This document shows, in pieces, positions 9,195 to 18,394 of a stretch of 64,000 nucleotides of DNA. The translations under genes were made by a program, and so were the position numbers. Each line of letters begins with the position of its first letter. The stretch's first letter is position 1. The notes below the pieces were generated by a model. That model had not been told where the DNA came from. It made no database searches and was given only the letters and a program-made list of their open reading frames with translations. Origin of the DNA: Rhodomicrobium sp. (GTDB lineage: Bacteria; Pseudomonadota; Alphaproteobacteria; Rhizobiales; HXMU1428-3); assembly GCA_021604665.1 (NCBI GenBank), contig BQJK01000003.1, positions 310,001 through 374,000 on the forward strand, in the 5' to 3' direction.

Positions 9195-9947
9195 ATGTTA
9201 TTACGCCGGTTCTTTTTTTCTCTCTTTGCTCTGCCGCTCATCACCGGCTTTGTCTTTACTACGATCACAAGTGCCACTGCGGCTGAAACTGGCAGTGAGG
9301 TGAAGGTGGTTGAGCTGTTCACCTCTCAGGGCTGTTCTTCTTGCCCACCGGCGGATGCATTGCTTGAAAGCTATGTGAACAGGCAAGATGTGGTGGCGCT
9401 GAGCTATTCTGTTGATTATTGGGATTATCTTGGTTGGCGCGACACATTTGGCAGCGCGGCGAATAGTGAGCGGCAGCGGGCCTATGCCAAACGGCGCGGG
9501 GATCGTGCTGTTTACACCCCGCAGGCTGTTGTTAATGGGCTTGCCCATGCCAACGGCGCCCAGAAAATAGCTATAAGTAAGAAAATTAAACAAACCCAGG
9601 CAGATCTTAAACAACTGCCTGTGCAACTGAGTTATTCTAAAGATGGAGACACGCTGGTCGTGACGGCGAATTCTCCGGTTGAGCGCTGGGCCGAGCCGCC
9701 GGTTCTATGGCTGGTGCATGTTAAAGATGTGGGGCGGGTGCAAGTCAAGCGCGGCGAGAATCTCGGAAAAACGCTTGAATATCATAATGTGGTGCTGGGC
9801 GTTGAAAAGATTGCCACTATGAACGGGGCGCAGTTGCAAGCTAAGGTGGCGCGTGACAAGGTCTTTCCTCGCCGCGGTGAACATGGTGTTTTTCTCGTGC
9901 AACTTGGCTCTACCGGTCCAATACTCGCAGCGCTTGAGGCGAAGTAA
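9195..9947 (+). CDS. DUF1223 secreted thioredoxin-like protein
   Basis: The 250-residue protein has an N-terminal signal peptide (basic LLRRFF, hydrophobic core, A-T-A-A-E cleavage region near 30) and then VVELFTSQGCSSCPPADALL at about 38-57. The CSSCPP motif resembles a thioredoxin CxxC site, and DUF1223 proteins are predicted to adopt that fold in the periplasm. A YTPQAVVNG segment typical of the family follows. Substrate is unknown. GGAGG at 9182-9186 is eight bases before the ATG. Its place after acnA is conserved in related genomes. Confidence 0.9.
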   Translation: MLLRRFFFSLFALPLITGFVFTTITSATAAETGSEVKVVELFTSQGCSSCPPADALLESYVNRQDVVALSYSVDYWDYLGWRDTFGSAANSERQRAYAKRRGDRAVYTPQAVVNGLAHANGAQKIAISKKIKQTQADLKQLPVQLSYSKDGDTLVVTANSPVERWAEPPVLWLVHVKDVGRVQVKRGENLGKTLEYHNVVLGVEKIATMNGAQLQAKVARDKVFPRRGEHGVFLVQLGSTGPILAALEAK

Positions 9948-10125
9948 CAGCCCTCTCAGTGGGTTATCTTAGGGCGAGAATTACAGCTTCCGGTATGGCT
10001 CTAAGGCTGGACGATCTGTCTCTCTTTGCCCAATATATGCTTTGCCAAAAATAATACACTTTTTAGTCGTTCAATCCTCCCCTATAGTAGGCAAAAATTT
10101 TGATGAATTAGGGGGAGTTGATCTC

Positions 10126-11505
10126 ATGCAATGGCTTAGAGTGGTCCTTGTTTCCTTTATGGTTGCAGGGTTTCTTGCTGGTTGCGATGCGCAGCCGCCG
10201 GAGACAGCAAAAAAAGAAGCGCCGGTTAGTGATGCTGAGTCCAAATATAAAGTTCCAAAGCATCCGGATGTTCCTGTTGAGGTAAAAGAGGCTGCAAAGC
10301 CTGATGCTGCGGCGAAACGCGAAACCCCAGCAGAGCGTGATGATGCGGCCAATGAAGTCGGCCAACCTGAAGGCGAGATTTCTGAAACGCCGCCACCTGC
10401 CCCGCCGCGGGTTGAAGCGCTGAATAAAACTCCGCCAGTTGCCGAAAAAAATACAGTCAAAAAACCGCGCTTTCGCCAGTTTGAAGTGCATGATGCCGAA
10501 AAAGAAGGGTTTCATAAGGTTCGTGTATTTTATGGCACCAACCGCAACCAAACCGGCAATGAAGAAGCTAACTATTATTATGGAAAAACGCGCGGTTCTA
10601 TGACATTTGGTGTCTGTGAGGTTGCCATCCCCCTGACCCATGTCGAGGGCAAGCTTGAAGCGCCTAAATGGTGGAAAATGGAGTTTAGCGAAGACCCGAC
10701 CAAGCATGTTATGCTGCAAAAGGTACGGTCCATGAGCTGGAAGGCTCTTGCCTCAGAACTCAATGAAACTTTAGCACGCAGTTCTGGCCGTAATGCTTTT
10801 GTGTTTGTGCATGGCTATAATGTTTCCTTCAAGGATGCCGCGCGCCGGACAGCGCAAATTCACCATGATCTGAAATTTGATGGCGCCCCGATCTTCTTTA
10901 GCTGGCCATCTCGTGGTGAAATTACTCTAACTTCTTACACCCATGATGAAACCAATGCGAAATGGTCTTATTCCTACCTGAAAGATTTTCTGGTGCGGGT
11001 GGCGACCAATACGGATGCGGACAACCTCTATCTTGTTGCCCACTCAATGGGGACAAGGGTGCTTTCTAACGCGGTTGCGAATATCATATCTGAGCGGCCC
11101 GACCTGAAAAAACGCTTTAAAGAGATTATCCTGGCTGCCCCTGATATTGATGCGGATGTGTTTGTTAATGATCTTGCGCCGAAACTGGTGGAAGCTTCAC
11201 GGAACACAACGCTTTATGCGGCCTCTGATGATCGGGCGCTGCAAACATCACGAGAAGTTCATGGCGGTTATCCGCGTGCTGGTGATGCGGGGGATAACCT
11301 TATTATCCTCAAAGGGATTGATACGGTTGATGCAACCGGGGTTGATGTCAGCTTGTTGCGCCATTCCTATTTTGCGGAAGCGAATAGCATTATCCGTGAC
11401 ATTAAAGAAATTGTTGGTCTAGCTAAGCCTGCCCGTGAGCGTACTTATCTATTGCTGAACAAGCGAGAGAATGACGGGTTGGAATTCTTCACGGTAAAGA
11501 AATAG
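10126..11505 (+). CDS. DUF900 alpha/beta-hydrolase lipoprotein
   Basis: The start is set at ATG 10126 by the AGGGGGAG at 10110-10117; an upstream in-frame start gives a 28-residue extension with no ribosome site. The resulting 459 residues open with a lipoprotein signal (VSFMVAGFLAGC). A Pro/Glu/Ala/Lys-rich linker of roughly 110 residues follows, then a DUF900 hydrolase domain: VFYGTNRN, FVHGYNVSF, FSWPSRGE, the nucleophile elbow VAHSMG, LAAPDIDADVF carrying the likely acid, and RHSYF the likely catalytic His. It is therefore probably an outer-membrane-anchored esterase or lipase-like enzyme; the substrate is unknown. Confidence 0.9.
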   Translation: MQWLRVVLVSFMVAGFLAGCDAQPPETAKKEAPVSDAESKYKVPKHPDVPVEVKEAAKPDAAAKRETPAERDDAANEVGQPEGEISETPPPAPPRVEALNKTPPVAEKNTVKKPRFRQFEVHDAEKEGFHKVRVFYGTNRNQTGNEEANYYYGKTRGSMTFGVCEVAIPLTHVEGKLEAPKWWKMEFSEDPTKHVMLQKVRSMSWKALASELNETLARSSGRNAFVFVHGYNVSFKDAARRTAQIHHDLKFDGAPIFFSWPSRGEITLTSYTHDETNAKWSYSYLKDFLVRVATNTDADNLYLVAHSMGTRVLSNAVANIISERPDLKKRFKEIILAAPDIDADVFVNDLAPKLVEASRNTTLYAASDDRALQTSREVHGGYPRAGDAGDNLIILKGIDTVDATGVDVSLLRHSYFAEANSIIRDIKEIVGLAKPARERTYLLLNKRENDGLEFFTVKK

Positions 11506-11532
11506 ATAGATCTGAACATTTTGAGAGCTTTG

Positions 11533-11567
11533 ATGGGGTTGCGGCAAATTGCTGTGACCCCATTTTC
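11533..11567 (+). terminator. Probable terminator after DUF900 gene
   Basis: ATGGGGT (11533-11539) pairs with ACCCCAT (11557-11563), with further imperfect pairing between; TTT follows. It lies 28 bases after the stop. Confidence 0.5.
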
Positions 11568-11687
11568 ACAAGTCTTGCAAGTCTCAGAGCTACTTTTCTC
11601 CTTCCTTGTGCCTCCCTTTGCATTGCTTTAAGCTGAATGAAGATGAGAAAGCCGGTTTGTCTGATCGGTTTAATGTAGGGGGTTGAT

Positions 11688-11993
11688 GTGACGCGTTTTC
11701 TCTTAAGTGTGGGCAATTTGATTTTTGCCTTCTTTCTTGGTGCTGTGCTGCTTGCCTTCACCTTTATGCAGTTCCCGGATATTTTCGAGACAATATTAAA
11801 CTCTGCGGAAACCGCTCGCGGTGAAATTATTAGTGCTGTGCCGGCGTCTGATGATGGTAAGCAGATCAAAAATCTGGTTCGCTTCCTGATTGCAGAAACG
11901 CAGCTTGTGTTCATGTTTTTTGTGATTGTCGCGCGGATTGGGCTCTCTTTGCTGATTTATGCCGCGCAGAGTGTGTTTAGCCGGGTTAGCTAA
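11688..11993 (+). CDS. Small two-helix membrane protein, unknown
   Basis: The 101-residue product has two hydrophobic helices (about 8-28 and 70-95) separated by a polar stretch containing TARGEII and ASDDGKQIK. I do not recognise the family. Start is GTG 11688, preceded by TAGGGGG about eight bases upstream; the overlapping ATG at 11686 runs straight into a stop. Codon usage and the ribosome site support a real gene. It stands alone between the DUF900 gene and the penicillin-binding protein gene, all on the same strand. Confidence 0.6.
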   Translation: MTRFLLSVGNLIFAFFLGAVLLAFTFMQFPDIFETILNSAETARGEIISAVPASDDGKQIKNLVRFLIAETQLVFMFFVIVARIGLSLLIYAAQSVFSRVS

Positions 11994-12127
11994 ATCTCGG
12001 CCAGCTTTCAGGCATTGAATTGCAATCTTGAAGGGTGGCATTTTGTTAAAGTTAACTCTCGCTTAAAATCCATTTGTTAATCTCATAGCTGTCCTTAATT
12101 TGTATTTCGTAAGGTGGGCAAGGGATT

Positions 12128-14269
12128 ATGGGTTGGTGGTCAGGTGAGACCGAGAGTAAACGTGCACGAAAAGCACCGGCTGGGGCCAGAAAACCCCGCC
12201 GCGGGGCGTCTTCTGCTGCTAAAAAGCGCGGTTCCCCTAAAAAGACAACGTCTTCTAAAAAATCAGGAAAACAACTAGCTCGGGCTGGCGGTGCTGTTCG
12301 TGGCTCTTCACGGCGCACGGCTGGCCGGAAGCCGGCTCGTGGTTCGACTGCTGCGCGGGCATCAGGCCGGAAGCGGCCTGCTCACAGCAATTCTGAAGGG
12401 CGCGGCGCGGTTTTTGGAACCCTTTATTGGGGCGCTGTTGCGGCTATTTGGTGCTCTATCGCTTTTGCCGGTTTGATTTTCTATTATAGCCTAACGCTAC
12501 CGAACCCGCTGATGGCGGGGTTGGAGCGGCGCGGGCAATCTATGAAAGTGCTGGCACAGGATGGTACGGTGATTGCCGAGCGCGGCTTGTCACAAAATTA
12601 TGTGCGTTTAAAAGAGCTGCCTGATTATGTAAAGCAAGCTGTTATCGCCATTGAGGACCAGCGCTTTTACTATCATCCGGGGTTTGACCCTGTTGGTTTT
12701 ACCAGGGCGATGGTTGCGAATTATAAGGCGCGGCGCTTGGTGCAGGGGGGCTCTACTCTCACGCAGCAATTGGCGAAAAACCTGTTTTTGAATTCTGACC
12801 GTACTGTGACGAGGAAGCTGCGCGAGATGGGCGTGGCGCTTTGGCTTGAGTATAAATTCCATAAAGATGAGATTTTAGAACTCTATCTGAACCGGGTTTA
12901 TTTCGGTCATCAGGCTTATGGTATCGATCAGGCGGCGCGGCGTTATTTTGGGAAGATGGCAACAAAGCTGACTTTATCTGAAGCGGCGATGCTGGCTGGG
13001 GCGTTGAAAGCCCCCTCACGTTTGAACCCGAAGCGGAACCTGAAAGCTGCCCGCAAGAGGGCTAGTGTTGTCTTGGCGGCAATGAGGGAGGCGGGTTTTA
13101 TCTCTGCTTTGACAGAGAAAACTGCCACTCTTACCCCTGCTAGTCTCAGGAAACGCTATCTGCCGATTAACTCAAACTATATTGCTGACTGGATTGCAGA
13201 GACGGTCCCTGAATATGTAACCGATTTTACATCTGATCTGGTGATAGAGACGAGCATTGACCCGAAATTGCAACGGGCGGCTAATCAATTTGTTGCGAAA
13301 CGGTTGGATAGCTACGGTAAAAGGCATCATGTTAGTCAGGCAGCTATGGTGACCATGGCTCCTGATGGGGCGATCAGGGCGATTACCGGTGGCAGGAACT
13401 ATCAGAAAAGTCAGTTTAACCGGGCCGTTCATGGGCGGCGACAAATCGGCTCGATCTTTAAACCTGTAGTTTATCTCACCGCGCTCGAGGCTGGCTTTAA
13501 GCCAGACAGTGTGATCCATGATGAACCAACCAAGTTTAATAATTGGCAGCCGCGCAATTACAAAAATCGCTATTATGGTCAGATTGCACTGCGCCGGGCG
13601 CTGGCCGTTTCCAGCAATGTGGCCGCTGTGAAGTTGATGGGGACTGTGGGCGTTAGCCGGACAATCGCCACGGCTAGACGGCTCGGGTTGAAGGGAGACT
13701 TTAAAAAAGTACTTTCTCTGGCGCTCGGAACGGCGGATCAGTCTTTGTTAAATATGACGGCCAGCTATGCGCCTTTTGCCAATGGCGGCCGGGCGGTTAT
13801 GCCTTATGTGATTACCAGGGTGCGAACCGTGGGTGGACGCGAGCTTTACCGGCACAAGATGCATAATTTTGGGCAGGTTATTGAGGCCGCTCATGTAAAT
13901 GAAATGAACAGCATGTTGCGGCATGTTGTGCAGTATGGAACGGCGAAAGCTGCAAAACTTGGCGATCATGATGTGGCCGGCAAAACGGGCACAACACAGA
14001 ATTTGCGAGATGGCTGGTTTATTGGGTATAGCGCATATTACATCACGGGTGTTTGGGTTGGAAATGATAATAACCGGCCGATGAAGGGTGTGACGGGCGG
14101 TGGTTTGCCGGTTGTTCTATGGCGAGATGTTATGAAAACTGCTCATAAAGGTCTGGCACCGCGCTGGATGATAGCGCGCGGGCAAAAGCCAGTGAAGAAG
14201 AATTTATGGCAGGAAGTTGGGACGACGCGGCGTATTAAACCTGGGTTTTTTGAAAAGGCATTACGCTAG
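12128..14269 (+). CDS. Class A penicillin-binding protein with basic N-terminal tail
   Basis: This bifunctional peptidoglycan synthase has 713 residues. A short cytoplasmic N-terminus is exceptionally rich in Lys/Arg/Ser/Ala (about 10-90), followed by a membrane helix near 97-118. The GT51 transglycosylase domain has the catalytic EDQRFYYHPGFD, then GGSTLTQQLAKN and ELYLNRVYFG. The transpeptidase domain has SIFK (active-site Ser), SSN and KTGT. The protein polymerises and crosslinks glycan strands at the periplasmic face. AAGGG lies upstream of the ATG. The domain order resembles PBP1-type enzymes of rhizobia; I cannot assign it to 1A or 1C with certainty. Confidence 0.94.
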   Translation: MGWWSGETESKRARKAPAGARKPRRGASSAAKKRGSPKKTTSSKKSGKQLARAGGAVRGSSRRTAGRKPARGSTAARASGRKRPAHSNSEGRGAVFGTLYWGAVAAIWCSIAFAGLIFYYSLTLPNPLMAGLERRGQSMKVLAQDGTVIAERGLSQNYVRLKELPDYVKQAVIAIEDQRFYYHPGFDPVGFTRAMVANYKARRLVQGGSTLTQQLAKNLFLNSDRTVTRKLREMGVALWLEYKFHKDEILELYLNRVYFGHQAYGIDQAARRYFGKMATKLTLSEAAMLAGALKAPSRLNPKRNLKAARKRASVVLAAMREAGFISALTEKTATLTPASLRKRYLPINSNYIADWIAETVPEYVTDFTSDLVIETSIDPKLQRAANQFVAKRLDSYGKRHHVSQAAMVTMAPDGAIRAITGGRNYQKSQFNRAVHGRRQIGSIFKPVVYLTALEAGFKPDSVIHDEPTKFNNWQPRNYKNRYYGQIALRRALAVSSNVAAVKLMGTVGVSRTIATARRLGLKGDFKKVLSLALGTADQSLLNMTASYAPFANGGRAVMPYVITRVRTVGGRELYRHKMHNFGQVIEAAHVNEMNSMLRHVVQYGTAKAAKLGDHDVAGKTGTTQNLRDGWFIGYSAYYITGVWVGNDNNRPMKGVTGGGLPVVLWRDVMKTAHKGLAPRWMIARGQKPVKKNLWQEVGTTRRIKPGFFEKALR

Positions 14270-14445
14270 CGGAGCGCTCTAAGAGGGTTCTCATTTAGAT
14301 CGTTTAGATTTGCTGTGAACCCATAGTCACGCTTTTAAAATAGCTGCCATTTCTTCAAGGTTCTCTTCGCTCCTTTAGATTTGAGGCAGCTTTATCGGGT
14401 CTTTAGAAAAAGCCGTTAGCCATGCTTTTCTTATTATTACTATTT

Positions 14446-14455
14446 CCCCCCCCCC
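14446..14455. repeat. C10 homopolymer
   Basis: Ten consecutive C residues in the short region between the convergent PBP and TPR-lipoprotein genes, 17 bases before the terminator stem. Confidence 0.9.
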
Positions 14456-14471
14456 ATAGAAATAAATAAAA

Positions 14472-14510
14472 AAACCCTGAAAGAGCCAAGTCAGCTCTTT
14501 CAGGGTTTTG
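14472..14510. terminator. Bidirectional terminator between convergent genes
   Basis: A perfect 16-bp stem (14472-14487 with 14495-14510, core CCCTGAAAGAGC) with a 7-base loop and A/T tracts on both sides. It can serve the PBP gene on plus and the TPR lipoprotein gene on minus. Confidence 0.93.
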
Positions 14511-14558
14511 TATAATTGCGGGCCCGTTTGTTAAATTTTAGTAGAGGGCTGATTTAAT

Positions 14559-15404
14559 TTAGCGGTGTGCCCGCTCAACTTTAGTGACGAATTTCCCTAA
14601 AGACATTGGTTTTTTAAATAGCGGATCTTTAATCGGCTGATTTTTCAACTGCGGCTTTCTAACTGGCAAGGCGGTATTTAGTTTGCGTTTTTTGGCCATT
14701 GCCGCATAGCGTTTTGGGAGCGGTGACAAGGCGATGGTTTCCGCCTCTTTAATCCGGCCTTGCATGGCATAAACCATGGCTAGGTTTTGGCGGACCTGGC
14801 GGATGTAACGACTATCCCATAAAGCTTGTTTAAGGTATTTTTCAGCGTCTTTATATTTTCCGGTTACCGCATAAGCTAGACCCAGATTATTGAGGATTGA
14901 GGCTTGGCGCGGATTTTTTCTCAGTGCTTGTTTGAAATATTTAATCGCTGTTTTATTGTCCCCTTCGCGGGCGGCAAGCACACCTTTGGCTGAAAGGATT
15001 TTCCAGTCGGCTCTTTTCTGGCTGGCCTTGCGTAATAGCTGATTTGCAAGGTCATTTTCGCCAGCGTTCAGGGCGATGCGACCATATTCGCTGGTTAGTT
15101 CAGCATCTTTGGGGTTTTTCTTGTAAGCGTCTTTTAATAGGGAAAGGGCACGGCTTTCCTGACGTGTTTTCATCAGCACTTTGGCATAACCAACTACGGC
15201 TTCACGATCTGATTTATTGGCGCTATATTTCTTTTCCCAATGGTCGAGCTCTTGCTGCTGACCAACTGAGTTTGTGTATCTTGGATCAGTATCTTTGTAG
15301 CCGGTGGCGCAACCACCAAGGCTTATAGAGGCCAAGAGAGCTATTGCTATACACTTAACTTTAAGCTCTGCCATGGCACTTGCGTGGGTGATCATCGCAT
15401 TCAT
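14559..15404 (-). CDS. Tetratricopeptide-repeat lipoprotein, TadD-like
   Basis: The 281-residue protein carries a lipoprotein signal (IALLASISLGGC). An internal Met at residue 12 (MAELKVKC) would give a more standard signal length. About four to five TPR units follow, for example AIKYFKQALRKNP and DAEKYLKQALWDS, and then a Lys/Pro-rich tail. The layout resembles TadD, the pilus-assembly lipoprotein, but no tad genes are nearby, so a role as a general envelope TPR scaffold is equally possible. It is divergent from the aminopeptidase gene. Confidence 0.8.
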   Translation of the reverse strand: MNAMITHASAMAELKVKCIAIALLASISLGGCATGYKDTDPRYTNSVGQQQELDHWEKKYSANKSDREAVVGYAKVLMKTRQESRALSLLKDAYKKNPKDAELTSEYGRIALNAGENDLANQLLRKASQKRADWKILSAKGVLAAREGDNKTAIKYFKQALRKNPRQASILNNLGLAYAVTGKYKDAEKYLKQALWDSRYIRQVRQNLAMVYAMQGRIKEAETIALSPLPKRYAAMAKKRKLNTALPVRKPQLKNQPIKDPLFKKPMSLGKFVTKVERAHR

Positions 15405-15612
15405 GGTGTACTTCCACTTACAAACTATTTCTAACTCACTGTTGTTAATTTACGGCACATAGCTCAACAAATGATTAACCATGAATTTTTCGCATAATCC
15501 TGCCTTCTGGCGCTGTAAGGGCTGGTTTTTAGCCTCCGGCGCACTTATGTTAAGCGTCTTGATATGCTGTATTCTCATCTCTTGTTAACGCCCACTGAAA
15601 AGGTTTTTACAT

Positions 15613-17100
15613 ATGACGAAACTTCACCCGGTTGACTATTTCTCTGAAGGGGAGGTGGGCAGTGCTGTTATTCCATTGATCCCTGTTGAGAGTGAGGGGC
15701 TGGAATTGGCGTTAGAGAGCTGTACAGATGCTCAGAAAAACTGGGTTGCCTTCTCAAGTTTTAAGGCGAGTGCTGGTGAGGTTGCGTTGTTACCAGATGG
15801 TGAAGGCAAGCTGGCTTGTGTGCTTGTTGGTCTAGGGAATAATAAGGATCATATCTTCCATCCGTTTGGCGGCTTGTCTGAAAAACTCCCCGCCGGTGTT
15901 TATAAAGTTGAGGGCGGCAGTGGCCCCCTCCTGGAGGGTGAGGCGGCGCATTTTGAAATTGCACTGGCGTTTGGGCTTGGCAGTTATCGCTACACTGAAA
16001 TGAAGGGCCAAAAGCCGGGAAAAGACAGCAAAATAAATGAGGCCGGCGATGACCCATCTGCGCCGGTTGAAGGGGCTGACCATAATGGGGGGCAAGCGCG
16101 GTTATTGCTGGATGAGAGTGTGGACCGAGAGGCGCTGTTTAATATCCTCAAGGCTGTTTATTTTGGCCGCGACCTTATCAACACGCCGGCCAATATTCTT
16201 GGTCCTGATCGTTATGAGGTCGAGATTTCAGATTTTGCGAATAAGTTTGGCGCTGAGATTAATGTCGTTCGCGGTGAAGCGCTGTTATCTGAAAATTTCC
16301 CGATGATACATGCTGTTGGCCGGGCCAGCGACCAGGCACCCCGCTTGATCGAGTTGAACTGGGGAAATGATGAAGACCCGAAGGTAACTCTGGTTGGTAA
16401 GGGTATTTGTTTTGATACTGGCGGGCTGAACCTGAAGCCTGGCAATTCCATGAACCTTATGAAGAAGGATATGGGCGGTTCTGCTACGGCGTTGACCATT
16501 GCCTCTATGGTGATGGGCGCTGGCTTGCCGCTTCGTCTTCGTGTGCTGTTGCCGATTGCCGAAAACAACATATCTGCCAATTCGTTCCGTGCTGGTGATG
16601 TACTAACGAGCCGCAAGGGTATGACTGTTGAAATTGATAACACTGATGCGGAAGGCCGGCTGGTGTTAGCGGATGCGCTGGCGCTGGCAGATGAAAAGCC
16701 GGTCGATGCGATATTTTGTTTCGCGACCTTAACCGGCGCGGCGCGGGTGGCTGTTGGCCCTGATTTGCCGCCCTTTTACACAAATGATGAAGGGCTTGCT
16801 GGTGATATTGCTGAGAGCGCACTGGAAACGCGGGATTATTTATGGCGCTTGCCCTTATGGGCGCCTTATGACAAATGGCTGTCTTCTAAGATTGCTGATG
16901 TGAACCATGTTTCAGGCGGGCCATTTGCGGGTTCAATTACGGCGGCGCTATTCCTGGCGCGGTTTGTTGAAGAGGCACCACTTTTTGCGCATTTTGATAT
17001 TTACGGCTGGACGCCAACAACCCAGCCCGGCAAACCTTTTGGCGGCGAACCGCAGGCTGCGCGGGCCGTGTTCAATTATCTTGAAAAGAGTTATAAATAA
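15613..17100 (+). CDS. M17 leucyl aminopeptidase family protein
   Basis: This metallo-aminopeptidase removes N-terminal residues from peptides in the cytoplasm. The 495-residue protein has an N-terminal macro-like domain and a C-terminal M17 catalytic domain with GKGICFDTGGLNLKP, KKDMGGSA and the signature NTDAEGRL at 343-350, which carry the two-metal ligands. It resembles the PepB-like subgroup common in rhizobia more than E. coli PepA. AAAAGG lies about ten bases before ATG 15613. The next gene starts at the base after its TAA, implying one transcript. Confidence 0.93.
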   Translation: MTKLHPVDYFSEGEVGSAVIPLIPVESEGLELALESCTDAQKNWVAFSSFKASAGEVALLPDGEGKLACVLVGLGNNKDHIFHPFGGLSEKLPAGVYKVEGGSGPLLEGEAAHFEIALAFGLGSYRYTEMKGQKPGKDSKINEAGDDPSAPVEGADHNGGQARLLLDESVDREALFNILKAVYFGRDLINTPANILGPDRYEVEISDFANKFGAEINVVRGEALLSENFPMIHAVGRASDQAPRLIELNWGNDEDPKVTLVGKGICFDTGGLNLKPGNSMNLMKKDMGGSATALTIASMVMGAGLPLRLRVLLPIAENNISANSFRAGDVLTSRKGMTVEIDNTDAEGRLVLADALALADEKPVDAIFCFATLTGAARVAVGPDLPPFYTNDEGLAGDIAESALETRDYLWRLPLWAPYDKWLSSKIADVNHVSGGPFAGSITAALFLARFVEEAPLFAHFDIYGWTPTTQPGKPFGGEPQAARAVFNYLEKSYK

Positions 17101-17979
17101 ATGACAACGCTTGACCCTCGCATCCACGCCTTTCGCCCTGACCTTGCTGATGAGCGGCTTAAGGGACTTGTCACAGCAGAGCGTTTTATCCCTGGTGACT
17201 TTTCGCATGTGCATCTTGACCGTGTGCCGCTGTTTCTAGAGCCGAGCTTTGATGCTGAGTTACAGACAGAAGCGCTGACCGGGGAAGGGGTGAGGATTTT
17301 TGAAATTCATGATGGCTGGGCCTGGGGCCAATTGGTGACAGACGGCTATGTTGGATACATCCCTCTTGAGGGGTTATCGCCCGGCTATATGGAGGCGACC
17401 CATAAGGTCTCGGCGCTTCGTACCTTTATTTATACTGAGGCTGACCTGAAATCACCGCCGGTGGACCTTATCTCGATGATGGGGCAGCTATGGGTGAGCG
17501 GAGAAACCAAAGAATTTTATGAGCTCTCTACTGGGGGCTATGTTTTTAAGGGGCATGTGGCGCCGATTGAGGCGGATGAGCCGGACTTTGTGGAGGTTGC
17601 CAGCCGGTTTCTTGGCACGCCCTATCTTTGGGGCGGGCGCACTTCGCTCGGCATAGATTGCTCGGCGCTGGTGCAGGTTTCACTAATGAGCAGCGGCGTG
17701 GTTTGCCGCCGGGATAGTTATTTGCAGCAAGCCTCACTAGGAGAAGAGCTGACTGATACAACAGATATTTCGCAGCTGCAGCGCGGGGATTTTGTGTTCT
17801 GGAAGGGGCATATTGGTATAATGCTTGATGGGGCAACCTTGTTGCATGCGAATGCCCATCATATGCAGGTGGCAAGTGAGCCGTTAGGTGGTGCTATTGA
17901 TCGGATAAGAGGCAATGGTAGCGGTGAGATTACAGCGCTACGCCGTTTGCCAAAGGGCACCAAAGGTGAGGTGTTTTAA
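17101..17979 (+). CDS. NlpC/P60 cysteine peptidase with SH3-like domains
   Basis: This is a predicted cell-wall or peptide hydrolase of 292 residues. The N-terminal half (about 25-150) has two SH3b-like modules (EIHDGWAWGQLVTDGYVGY and a second near 120-150). The NlpC/P60 domain follows: TPYLWGGRTSLGIDCSALVQ with catalytic Cys 187, GHIGIML with His 237 and LLHANAH as the probable third polar position. No signal peptide is evident, so it may act on intracellular murein peptides. That fits its one-base junction with the aminopeptidase gene: together they could degrade recycled peptides (inference). It ends 4 bases into the convergent yacG. Confidence 0.92.
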   Translation: MTTLDPRIHAFRPDLADERLKGLVTAERFIPGDFSHVHLDRVPLFLEPSFDAELQTEALTGEGVRIFEIHDGWAWGQLVTDGYVGYIPLEGLSPGYMEATHKVSALRTFIYTEADLKSPPVDLISMMGQLWVSGETKEFYELSTGGYVFKGHVAPIEADEPDFVEVASRFLGTPYLWGGRTSLGIDCSALVQVSLMSSGVVCRRDSYLQQASLGEELTDTTDISQLQRGDFVFWKGHIGIMLDGATLLHANAHHMQVASEPLGGAIDRIRGNGSGEITALRRLPKGTKGEVF

Positions 17980-18188
17980 TTAAGCTTCTCATCATCACTT
18001 TGGCTTAATTCACCAAGGTGATCATCTGGTTCATCTTCTTCAACGGGGATGGCGTATTGACCGGTAAGCCAGCGGTTGAGATCTATGTCAGCGCAGCGTT
18101 TAGAGCAAAATGGCCGATATTTGGTTGAGCGCGGCTCATTGCACATAGCGCATTTAGGTATGTTTTTTTGCTCATCCTTCTGGCTCAT
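17976..18188 (-). CDS. yacG: YacG zinc-binding DNA gyrase inhibitor family
   Basis: The 70-residue protein carries the YacG zinc finger CAMC-x(14)-CSKRC, then the conserved ADIDLNRWLTGQYAIP and an acidic tail. YacG binds GyrB and inhibits gyrase in E. coli. It is last in the minus-strand order infA-maf-yacG. The stop overlaps the end of the NlpC/P60 gene by four bases. Confidence 0.93.
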   Translation of the reverse strand: MSQKDEQKNIPKCAMCNEPRSTKYRPFCSKRCADIDLNRWLTGQYAIPVEEDEPDDHLGELSQSDDEKLN

Positions 18189-18394
18189 AATGCTTGTTGT
18201 CCTGCTGCGCGGCGTTGAGGGGGTGTCTCACTGAAGGCCATATGTCACTTAAGGAAGTACCTCATTGTGGCTTTGTCTCAGTGGTTTGAATTTCACTATA
18301 GGTTTTGTTTGTTGGTTTTTTGGCGGCGGCTCTTTTATGAGTGGCAGCCTTTTTTTAATGTGGTTGGTGGGTGTACCCACGGCTACTGCTGCTT

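Noticed and set aside
14559-15404. TPR lipoprotein as evidence for a Tad pilus cluster
   Set aside because: No tad, flp or cpa genes are in the neighbourhood, so the label is kept to TadD-like TPR lipoprotein.
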